DNA of 6,409 bases from Dehalococcoidia bacterium (GTDB lineage: Bacteria; Chloroflexota; Dehalococcoidia; Dehalococcoidales; UBA3254), in contig JAUYDO010000208.1 in assembly GCA_030691835.1 (NCBI GenBank), positions 1 to 6,409 on the forward strand, written 5' to 3'. Position numbers and translations under genes: made by a program. The notes under the pieces were generated by a model, which did not search any database, was not told the DNA's origin, and saw only the letters and a list, made by a program, of their open reading frames with translations. Of the stretch, positions 1-5,598 are shown one piece after another. Positions within the stretch are counted from its first letter, which is position 1. Each line of letters opens with the position of its first letter.

Positions 1-14
1 CTGATTTTTAGCAT
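1..14 (-). CDS. start of a leftward gene, truncated by the window edge
   Basis: Only the first codons are inside the window (ATG at 14-12, reading M-L-K-I before the edge), so nothing can be said about the product. The start is inferred from its context. A GAGG Shine-Dalgarno core lies on the minus strand at 26-23 with an 8-nt spacer, and a near-consensus promoter sits at 51-80, giving a predicted leader of about 30 nt. The gene runs in the same direction as the dxs-idi-plsY group but has its own promoter, so it is probably a separate transcription unit. It could still be a chance ATG. Confidence 0.4.
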
Positions 15-50
15 CCTTACAACCTCAAGTTTAATCCAGGCTAATTTGTA

Positions 51-80
51 ATTATGCACCATAAACGTCTAGCCTGTCAA
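51..80 (-). promoter_or_regulatory. sigma-70-type promoter for the leftward gene at the edge
   Basis: On the minus strand there is a perfect TTGACA (80-75), an 18-bp spacer, and CATAAT (56-51), which matches the -10 consensus at five of six positions. Transcription would start near 44, about 30 nt before the ATG at 14, with a GAGG ribosome-binding core in between. The agreement of promoter, ribosome-binding site and ATG in one direction is the reason for the call; it has not been tested. Confidence 0.6.
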
Positions 81-143
81 CCTTTCGCAGATGAATTAGC
101 TTCCAGCGAAACTACTAGTAAAATCCCTCGCCCTTGATGCCTG

Positions 144-162
144 CCCCGTACTTGATACGGGG
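144..162. repeat. perfect 7-bp inverted repeat downstream of the plsY-like gene
   Basis: CCCCGTA (144-150) and TACGGGG (156-162) flank the 5-base loop CTTGA. A smaller hairpin, TCCGC-CAGGT-GCGGA, lies at 185-199. Both are in the 148-bp gap between the plsY-like stop at 229 and the promoter at 51-80. They could help to end leftward transcription, but no T-run follows the stem directly on the minus strand, so a standard intrinsic terminator is not shown. A fragment of a dispersed intergenic repeat is equally possible. No coding signal was found between 81 and 228. Confidence 0.4.
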
Positions 163-228
163 TGAAATTGTGCCCCCTCACTCTTCCGCCAGGTGCGGAC
201 TTCCACGCCGGGGAGAGAGGATTTCCGG

Positions 229-951
229 TTAGTTGGCGCGTTTCGCGGAACCCTCGTTTCCTCTTATCACGCTAACAGCGCGGTCGTAGAGCAAACGGTT
301 TTTCAAGATATTTTTCATATGGGCGCCTGTTTTGAAATCCCGCCGTACACCGGCAGTCAATCTTCTGAGCAGTATTATTATAAGTAGACCAAGGCAACCC
401 AGGATTACCTCGAGCGGCTTGCCGAGATACCAGCTTGCGAGAGGCAGTACAAGAAATGCAGAAATCATGCCCAGAGGCATGCCGAGGCTGGGTGGTCCAC
501 CAAAGATTGAGCGCCTTTTGTGAGAGTTGCCTCTATTTAAAATTCGAGGTAATGTCCGGATAGCCACCGCTACGGCGACTGGAATAATAGCGATAATCAT
601 TGCCGTTGTAGCCAGTGCGGTAGCCATGGCTAAGCCGATAGTATTCCCTTTTTCCCCGTCAAACCTGGCGAAAACGGGCCACATCTGACCGCAAACCGCC
701 GCCAGACCGGCTACGGCAGTTATAGCGAGGTCAAAATCAAACAGCCTGCCTGTGATAACTGGTATGATGCCTTTAGCAAACTCTCCAAGTATTCCAACCA
801 AACCCGTGGGTATGCCCGCTTTGTGCCAGAGGCTGGAATGATAGTCCCCATCCAGACTGACGTGGCGTAATCCGGCTAAAGCAGGCAGATGGGGTGCTGA
901 CCCCAGAAGATAAGCGCCCAGGATAAGTGCTATGTCAGCCACTATGCTCAC
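229..951 (-). CDS. divergent PlsY-family (acyl-phosphate:glycerol-3-phosphate acyltransferase-like) membrane protein
   Basis: 240 residues, integral membrane protein. Genuine PlsY transfers an acyl chain from acyl-phosphate to glycerol-3-phosphate at the inner face of the membrane, the first step of phospholipid synthesis. Family features visible: the N-terminal hydrophobic segment ending YLLGSAP (14-20), FAKGIIPV (58-65), a glycine loop GQMWPVFARFDGEKG (88-102) matching the GHxFPxxxxFKGGKG motif, several further hydrophobic spans (about 105-130, 155-175, 180-197), and a basic end after the last span. The SGNxGATN motif is not recognisable (the region reads SLDGDYHSSLWHKAG, 32-46), the loop histidine is Gln89, and the C-terminal His/Asn motif is absent (RRLTAGVRRD, 196-205). 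A basic insert near 132-150 makes it longer than a usual PlsY (about 200 residues). Family membership is fairly safe; activity is doubtful. The start is GTG at 951, with another GTG at 942. It overlaps the DegV stub by 17 bp and has no clear ribosome-binding site, so translation may be coupled to the stub. Confidence 0.72.
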   Translation of the reverse strand: MSIVADIALILGAYLLGSAPHLPALAGLRHVSLDGDYHSSLWHKAGIPTGLVGILGEFAKGIIPVITGRLFDFDLAITAVAGLAAVCGQMWPVFARFDGEKGNTIGLAMATALATTAMIIAIIPVAVAVAIRTLPRILNRGNSHKRRSIFGGPPSLGMPLGMISAFLVLPLASWYLGKPLEVILGCLGLLIIILLRRLTAGVRRDFKTGAHMKNILKNRLLYDRAVSVIRGNEGSAKRAN

Positions 952-1102
952 TCGCTGTCAGGTCTACCCCGTCCCGGTATACCCTGCCATTGAAATGGAT
1001 ATTGACTGGCACCACCATGACGCTATACCTGTTTATTAGCTCCGGGGTGAGACAGGCTACGCTATCGGTAACTATAAGAACTTTATCCAGGATAGTTTCC
1101 AT
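935..1102 (-). pseudogene. DegV/FakB-family N-terminal stub (55 codons)
   Basis: ATG at 1102-1100 opens a 55-codon frame ending in TGA at 937-935. Residues 7-22 (KVLIVTDSVACLTPEL) and 30-50 (strand VVPVNIHF, then GRVYRDGVDLTA) match the first 50 residues of DegV proteins: the nucleotide-start VTDS motif, the xLPxEL-like turn, the VVPL-type strand and the YxDGxDLT motif. Full DegV/FakB proteins have about 280 residues, bind a fatty acid, and present it to the kinase FakA, which makes acyl-phosphate. Everything after this N-terminal piece is missing, and the next bases are the start of the plsY-like gene, so I read it as a 3'-truncated remnant. The codons are intact and the motifs well kept, so a recent deletion or a retained small protein are both possible. 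TATAAT directly abuts the ATG (1108-1103), but no -35 box was seen. Confidence 0.62.
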
Positions 1103-1180
1103 ATTATAGTACAACGCTTCAGTTCCGGCATTTTCCGGCTAGAGACCACGAAAGCTGGCGCGAAAACCCCATAAATAACT

Positions 1181-2230
1181 CTACCGTTTCCTCAGCGACG
1201 GCGAGAATTTAAGTCCGCTAATATTAGCGGTGCCAATACAAAACATCGCTATTCTCAAGGTTTCTATAGTTTCTTTCAGAGACTCTTCCACTGCCTCAGG
1301 AGAATGGTTCGCCGCCTTGAGCAGGGGGGCGGCTATTCCTGCGGCGTCAGCGCCAAGAGCAATCGCCTTGGCTACATCTATTCCGGTCCTTATACCCCCA
1401 CCGGCGATTAGAGGTAGCTCAGGAGCTCCCCGGCGCGCCATCATTACTGACTCTGCGGTGGGAATACCCCATGAAGCGAATGCCTCTGATACATTATTAG
1501 CGAGCCTGCCGGTTGTCCGCCTTTTTTCTATTTCGCTCCAGCATGTACCCCCGGCTCCGGCGACATCAATGCCAGCTACACCAGCCTCTGCCAGCTTTCT
1601 GGCTACTTCTTCAGAGATTCCTCCACCCACCTCCTTGATAATGACCGGGAACGGCAGTTCACGGCACAACAGCCTGATTTTGTTCAAGAGTCCTGCAAAA
1701 TTGGTATTACCTTCGGGTTGGAGTGCCTCCTGGAGCGGATTGAGGTGCAGAATGAGGGCATCAGCGCCAATAGCCTCCACAACTCTGAGACACTCCTTTA
1801 CCCCGTATCCATAGTTCAGTTGCACCGCACCCAGATTGGCAAAAAGCAGTATATCCGGCGCTATATCCCGCACCTGGTATGTCCCGCCTGTTCCAGGCTC
1901 GTCAACTAAACACCGCTCTGAACCGACACCCATAGCTAAGCCCAGCGCCTGAGCGGCTTGCGCCAGGTTACGGTTGATACGGGTTGCCGCCTCGATGCCG
2001 CCGACCATGGATGAGATGATAATAGGAGCGGCAAGGCTCTTGCCAAAAAGGACGGTGGAGAGGTCAACATCGGTCAGATTTATTTCAGGGAGCGCCTGAT
2101 GGACGAAGCGGTACTCCTCAAAACCGGTGGTCACACCTTTGAATTCCACATGCTCGTTCAATGAAATCTGTAGATGCTCCTCTTTGCGTTTACCATGGGA
2201 AACATTTTTTGCTTGATGCTTAGAATCCAT
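1181..2230 (-). CDS. fni: type 2 isopentenyl-diphosphate delta-isomerase (FMN-dependent)
   Basis: Cytosolic flavoenzyme interconverting IPP and DMAPP, the two isoprenoid building blocks; it needs reduced FMN and Mg2+. From the ATG at 2230 it has 349 residues, normal for the family. Motifs in order: RKEEHL near residue 15 (substrate-binding RKxxH), MVGG at 75-78 (usually MTGG, near FMN), GVGSER, ANLGA, HLNPLQEALQPEG at 162-174 containing the catalytic Gln167 and Mg-binding Glu168, KEVGGG (199-204), DVAGAGGT (222-229), GIPTAES, and GGGIRTG (277-283) with ALGAD for FMN phosphate binding in the TIM barrel. It lies 78 bp after dxs on the same strand, so the first and the balancing steps of isoprenoid supply are co-transcribed. 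A TTG six codons upstream (2248) is an alternative start; the ATG is preferred because a weak GGA lies 8 nt before it, while nothing precedes the TTG. The symbol idi or idi2 is also used. Confidence 0.95.
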   Translation of the reverse strand: MDSKHQAKNVSHGKRKEEHLQISLNEHVEFKGVTTGFEEYRFVHQALPEINLTDVDLSTVLFGKSLAAPIIISSMVGGIEAATRINRNLAQAAQALGLAMGVGSERCLVDEPGTGGTYQVRDIAPDILLFANLGAVQLNYGYGVKECLRVVEAIGADALILHLNPLQEALQPEGNTNFAGLLNKIRLLCRELPFPVIIKEVGGGISEEVARKLAEAGVAGIDVAGAGGTCWSEIEKRRTTGRLANNVSEAFASWGIPTAESVMMARRGAPELPLIAGGGIRTGIDVAKAIALGADAAGIAAPLLKAANHSPEAVEESLKETIETLRIAMFCIGTANISGLKFSPSLRKR

Positions 2231-2273
2231 ATTCGAAATCCGGTTCAAAAATTTCTGCTGGTGAGGAATTGCA

Positions 2274-2312
2274 CTATCTCTTCCATGTCATTTCTTGCGG
2301 TGGCAATTTCAT
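2274..2312 (-). promoter_or_regulatory. 12-codon ORF with a strong ribosome-binding site at the dxs/idi junction
   Basis: The last codons of dxs form AGGAGGGAAAATGA: a full AGGAGG (2322-2317), four bases, then an ATG (2312-2310) overlapping the dxs TGA. This is a typical coupled gene start, yet the frame encodes only MKLPPQEMTWKR and stops at TAG (2276-2274). A second short frame, MEEIVQFLTSRNF, starts at 2286 and stops at 2247-2245, overlapping the alternative TTG start of idi as TTGA. None of these frames joins idi. They may be leader peptides coupling dxs and idi translation, or a relic of an older start. That they are translated is only inferred. Confidence 0.3.
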
Positions 2313-4204
2313 TTTCCCTCCTGTTTCCTGAAGGAAACTTTGGAGAAGAGCTCCGGGAAAGAAGTCCTGATATACTGGGCAATGCCTTCTGAGTCAAGAT
2401 TGAATAAAGACCGGAATAATTCCTGGGGACCATGCTCTATGAATTTATCGGGTAGTCCGAGGGACTCTATTTTCAAGTTGGAGAATCCGGCGCTACGAAT
2501 CAGCTCCATGACAGCACTGCCGAACCCACCGCACAGGGTATTTTCTTCTACAGTCAGGAGCTTACGGGTCCTTTCTACCTGGGAGAGAATGAGCTCGGAG
2601 TCCAGCGGCTTGGCGAAGCGGGCATTCACTACCGTACAGTCGACGCCTTCCTTTGCCAGTATTTCTACGGCATCAATGGCACTGTGGACGGCTGGTCCGA
2701 TAGCTAGTACCGTTAAATCCTCGCCCTCCCGGACAGTGACGCCCTTGCCGATAGGTAGCTTCTGAAGTTCCTGTTTAAGATTGACGCCTTTCCCGTTACC
2801 TCTGGGATAGCGGATTGCTATGGGTTGTTTGCAATAGACTGCACTGTAAAGTAAATGTTGCAGCTCATCTTCGTCTGCAGGCGAGGCGATAACCATGTTA
2901 GGAATACAGCGCAGGTATGAGATATCAAACGGTCCTTGATGGGTCTTACCATCCTCACCCACAATGCCGGCGCGGTCAATGGCAAAGACTACAGGTAGAT
3001 TTTGCAGACAAACATCGTGGATAATCTGGTCATAAGCCCTCTGTAAAAAAGTCGAATATATCGCCACAATGGGAATGAATCCCTGTGTTGCCAGCCCTGC
3101 GGCTAGCGTCACGGCATGTTGCTCACAGATGCCGACATCGAACACCCTGTCCGGGAACTCGGAAGCTACCTTAGCCAGACCCGTCCCGTCAATCATGGCG
3201 GCGCTGATAGCCACTATCTTCTGGTCCTCTTTCATCAACCGTGAGACAGTCTGTCCGAATATCTGGCTGTAAGATGGAGCCTGGCTTTTTGTACTGCCAT
3301 TGGGCGAAATACCGTGGTATTTGACGACGTCAGTTTCGGCTTCTGGATAGCCCTTTCCCTTTTGAGTAAGAACATGAATCAGGGTTGGTTTGGCGTCTGA
3401 GTCTCTTGCCCGGATTAAGGCGGCTTCGATTTCTTTGATATTATGTCCATCCAGGGGACCCAGATAGGTAAAGCCTAATTCCTCCCAGAACGCGTTTGGG
3501 AGGATTACCCTCTCAACGCTCCGCTTCATCCTCTTGCTGAGTATCCAGGCTGATTCCCCAAAGGGTAAATAAGCAAAAGCACCTTTTACCCTTTTCTTAA
3601 CGCGTGCGTATCGCGCGTCCAGTCTCACCTGGTTAAGCAAGCGGGATAAAGCCCCGATGCTGGGAGAAATCGCCATGCCGTTATCATTCAGGACCACTAT
3701 CAACTTTGTACCCAGGTGCCCGGCGTGGTTAATTGCCTCAAAAGCCATACCCGTGCCCAGGGAACCGTCACCGATTACAGCTACAACGTGATAGTTTTCC
3801 TTATTTATGTCCCGGGCGATGCCCATCCCCAGCGCGGCAGATATAGAAGTACCCGCGTGCCCTGTTGTAAAGACATCGTGCGGACTTTCGGCACGCACAG
3901 GGAAACCAGACAGCCCACCGTACTGGCGTATGGTGTGAAACCGCTCCCTGCGCTCAGTTATCAGCTTGTGGGCATAGCTCTGATGACCAACATCCCAGAT
4001 TATCTTGTCGCGGGGACTCTCAAAAACCCGGTGCAGGGCGATGGTCAGCTCAACGGCACCGAGGCTTGAAGCCAGATGTCCCCCGTTAAGAGAAATGACT
4101 CTGACCATCTCCTCCCGGATTTCAGTAGCCAGTGCTACAAGTTCATCTGGCGTTAAGGCTCTTAAATCAGCAGGCGAGTTGATTCTATCCAGTATCTTTA
4201 ACAT
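2309..4204 (-). CDS. dxs: 1-deoxy-D-xylulose-5-phosphate synthase
   Basis: Thiamine-diphosphate enzyme that condenses pyruvate with glyceraldehyde-3-phosphate to DXP, the entry and main control step of the MEP isoprenoid pathway; DXP also feeds thiamine and pyridoxal synthesis. 631 residues, full length (E. coli 620). The N-terminal ThDP domain shows GHLASSLGAVEL (42-53), DVGHQSYAHK (71-80), the GDG...NDN cofactor and Mg motif (145-147 to 173-175) and SPSIGALS. The pyrimidine domain shows DVGICEQHAVTLAAGLA (356-372) with catalytic Glu361, and DRAGIVGEDGKTHQG (410-424) with the conserved His422. The transketolase C-terminal domain follows from about 490. The ATG at 4204 directly precedes the usual LLDRINSP-like start (LKILDRINSP); no good ribosome-binding site is seen, only AAAGGG 12 nt upstream. 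It is first in the leftward operon with idi. The 508-bp upstream region contains a palindrome cluster that could lie in its leader; no convincing promoter was found on this strand. Confidence 0.97.
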   Translation of the reverse strand: MLKILDRINSPADLRALTPDELVALATEIREEMVRVISLNGGHLASSLGAVELTIALHRVFESPRDKIIWDVGHQSYAHKLITERRERFHTIRQYGGLSGFPVRAESPHDVFTTGHAGTSISAALGMGIARDINKENYHVVAVIGDGSLGTGMAFEAINHAGHLGTKLIVVLNDNGMAISPSIGALSRLLNQVRLDARYARVKKRVKGAFAYLPFGESAWILSKRMKRSVERVILPNAFWEELGFTYLGPLDGHNIKEIEAALIRARDSDAKPTLIHVLTQKGKGYPEAETDVVKYHGISPNGSTKSQAPSYSQIFGQTVSRLMKEDQKIVAISAAMIDGTGLAKVASEFPDRVFDVGICEQHAVTLAAGLATQGFIPIVAIYSTFLQRAYDQIIHDVCLQNLPVVFAIDRAGIVGEDGKTHQGPFDISYLRCIPNMVIASPADEDELQHLLYSAVYCKQPIAIRYPRGNGKGVNLKQELQKLPIGKGVTVREGEDLTVLAIGPAVHSAIDAVEILAKEGVDCTVVNARFAKPLDSELILSQVERTRKLLTVEENTLCGGFGSAVMELIRSAGFSNLKIESLGLPDKFIEHGPQELFRSLFNLDSEGIAQYIRTSFPELFSKVSFRKQEGK

Positions 4205-4283
4205 AGCTAGCCAGGACCCTTTACATAAATAATTCGTTATCTAATACTTAACCCGGACAAGCCGGAACCAAAAGAAAAGGACG

Positions 4284-4367
4284 CGACAGGCACGGAGGCC
4301 TGTAGTACCGACGGTAGGACAGGCGTCCCTTCAGGGAGAACCTTCTGGGTGAACCCTGCCTGTCCGC
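4284..4367. repeat. palindrome-dense block between dxs and nfi
   Basis: Six inverted repeats follow one another or nest in about 84 bp: ACAGGC-N6-GCCTGT (4286-4303), TACCG-A-CGGTA (4306-4316), GGACAGGC...GCCTGTCC (4317-4324 with 4358-4365), and inside the last TCCC-TTCA-GGGA (4326-4337), AGAACCTTCT (4339-4348) and GGGTGAACCC (4347-4356). The core ACAGGC occurs twice in each orientation, and the outer copies make a gapped inverted repeat of the whole block (GCGACAGGC against GCCTGTCCGC). It is GC-rich beside AT-rich DNA. Both flanking genes point away, so a terminator role is unlikely. A REP/MITE-like repeat, or a folded leader of dxs, fits better. Confidence 0.5.
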
Positions 4368-4674
4368 AAGCCAGTTTTTCCCAATTTGCGCAAGATTTTG
4401 TTTTTAAGGGACTAACTTAATACCTAGTGTAGTGTCTCAGAGTATACTTTACAATCATTTATGCTCATAACATTGCATGGTTATTATTGATATATAACAC
4501 TAGTGACTCTATGTACCTAGAGAAAATAGGTGTGAATAGAATAGCACTCATAAAAAAATTTTTCAATAGGTAATTTGAAAATCAACAACTTCAAAAGAAA
4601 AGCTGGCGCACATGATATTATATAATAGCATTTCCTCACCCGACAAGGGAGGAATGCACGGAATTTACTGGTAG
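4368..4674. other. AT-rich non-coding stretch upstream of nfi
   Basis: No gene is supported here. Base composition is clearly AT-richer than the flanking genes. Two perfect 8-bp palindromes occur, TTGCGCAA (4386-4393) and CACTAGTG (4498-4505), along with an isolated TATAAT (4621-4626) lacking a -35 partner, and an A7T5 run (4552-4563). The stretch between the dxs start and the palindrome block (4205-4283) is also empty of genes. The only possible open frame, on the minus strand across 4517-4750, has no ribosome-binding site or family resemblance. Confidence 0.5.
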
Positions 4675-4704
4675 TTGTCATGAAGATTACGGCTGGCATA
4701 TAAT
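4675..4704 (+). promoter_or_regulatory. sigma-70-type promoter of nfi
   Basis: TTGTCA (4675-4680), 18-bp spacer, and a perfect TATAAT (4699-4704). Transcription would start about 7 bases further on, near 4711-4713, which is at the nfi ATG (4713-4715). No Shine-Dalgarno site is found before that ATG, so the mRNA may be leaderless. The match is strong, but the start site is predicted only. Confidence 0.62.
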
Positions 4705-4712
4705 CAAGATAT

Positions 4713-5543
4713 ATGCAGGTCAAGAGACTACACGAGTGGAACCTGACCACAAAACAGGCAACGGAGCTTCAGCGGCAGATGGCGGGAGAGGTGTCCAGGG
4801 TGAATCACGTCTCCAACCCGCGTTTGGTCGCCGGTGTGGACATGTCGGCAAACCGCACAAGACAGACGGCTACAGCGGCTGTGGTGGTGCTGAGCTTTCC
4901 TGACCTGGAGCTGGTGGAGACCCAGGTCGTGGAAGGGAAGCTCGAATTCCCCTACGTCCCCGGACTGCTGTCCTTCCGTGAAATCCCGCTGACGCTGAGC
5001 GCCTGTGAGCGGCTGACTAATGCACCTGACCTGGTAATCGTTGACGGTCAGGGTATCGCTCATCCGAGGCGGATGGGACTGGCTTCCCATCTTGGGCTAT
5101 GCCTTGATACACCCACCATCGGCTGTGCAAAATCGCTTTTCATAGGTACTTATGAAGTGCCGGAGCAAGAAGCCGGAAGCTGGTCATCAATTGTTGATGC
5201 GGGTGAGACCGTAGGTGCGGCGCTGCGGACGAAGACCGCAGTAAAGCCGGTATTCGTTTCGATAGGGCACATGGTTGACTTGCCGTCAGCCATTCACTGG
5301 GTGCTTGAATGCCGTAAAGGGCACCGCCTTCCCGAGCCGAGCCGTATGGCACATCTTGCCAGCAAAGCAGACCATGCATCGAAGCAAGACTCAAAACAAT
5401 CTGTTAAGGTGCCTACTCTCGAAGATTGGGCAAAAGCAAAAGAACGCAGGCATAAGAAACAGGAAAACATTCCTTTCATTCAAAAATTAAGGATATTGGA
5501 CAAGATGAGGCAGAATGCAATTAATACAGGTCACAACGAATAA
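4713..5543 (+). CDS. nfi: endonuclease V (deoxyinosine 3' endonuclease)
   Basis: Mg2+-dependent nuclease of DNA repair that nicks the second phosphodiester bond 3' of deoxyinosine and other deaminated bases. The RNase H-like core is complete: GVD with Asp43 (41-43), PYVPGLLSFRE (80-90) with the wedge Tyr81 and catalytic Glu90, DLVIVDGQGIAHPRRMG (106-122) with Asp111 and His117, TIGCAK with Lys140, VSIGH (183-186 region), and RLPEPSRMAH (205-214) with His214. These correspond to Asp43, Tyr80, Glu89, Asp110, Lys139 and His214 of the Thermotoga enzyme. At 276 residues it is longer than the usual 220-230. The extra C-terminal part (215-276) is lysine-rich with a probable helix (LEDWAKAKERRHKKQ) and ends PFIQKLRILDKMRQNA. 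The ATG at 4713 lacks a ribosome-binding site but lies 9 bases after a TATAAT. It diverges from dxs, and prfB follows after 55 bp. No functional link to either neighbour is evident. Confidence 0.95.
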   Translation: MQVKRLHEWNLTTKQATELQRQMAGEVSRVNHVSNPRLVAGVDMSANRTRQTATAAVVVLSFPDLELVETQVVEGKLEFPYVPGLLSFREIPLTLSACERLTNAPDLVIVDGQGIAHPRRMGLASHLGLCLDTPTIGCAKSLFIGTYEVPEQEAGSWSSIVDAGETVGAALRTKTAVKPVFVSIGHMVDLPSAIHWVLECRKGHRLPEPSRMAHLASKADHASKQDSKQSVKVPTLEDWAKAKERRHKKQENIPFIQKLRILDKMRQNAINTGHNE

Positions 5544-5544
5544 C

Positions 5545-5574
5545 TTGACTCCGTTATTACACATTGAATACTAT
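5545..5574 (+). promoter_or_regulatory. possible prfB promoter
   Basis: TTGACT (5545-5550) is followed by AATACT (5567-5572, 16-bp spacer) or TACTAT (5569-5574, 18-bp spacer), each matching four of six -10 positions. It lies in the 55-bp gap between nfi and prfB, which has no terminator-like hairpin, so read-through from the nfi promoter is also possible. Confidence 0.35.
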
Positions 5575-5598
5575 TCAGTTAAGAGGACCCGCTAAAAG

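Noticed and set aside
1103..1108. TATAAT on the minus strand directly before the DegV stub ATG
   Set aside because: No -35 hexamer at 16-19 bp, and transcription would start inside the stub; not called as a promoter.
1230..1814. 194-codon plus-strand open frame
   Set aside because: It lies wholly opposite the type 2 isomerase gene, which has clear family motifs; the plus-strand protein is low-complexity Ala/Ser/Pro without recognisable motifs.
4205..4260. dxs promoter with TTGTCC at 4260-4255
   Set aside because: No acceptable -10 hexamer at the right distance on the minus strand; other pairings match the consensus poorly.
4550..4564. A7T5 run as a terminator
   Set aside because: No GC-rich stem, and it lies between diverging genes, where no terminator is expected.
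4646..4674. AGGGAGG followed by an ATG and a 6-codon frame upstream of nfi
   Set aside because: Only one base separates the purine run from the ATG, too close for initiation, and the frame ends before the nfi promoter's start site.
4517..4750. 77-codon minus-strand open frame in the intergenic region
   Set aside because: AT-rich and Cys/Phe/Tyr-rich, no ribosome-binding site, overlaps the nfi start and promoter; probably chance.
4728..5090. 120-codon minus-strand open frame
   Set aside because: Antisense shadow of nfi, rich in His, Gln and Arg, without family motifs.
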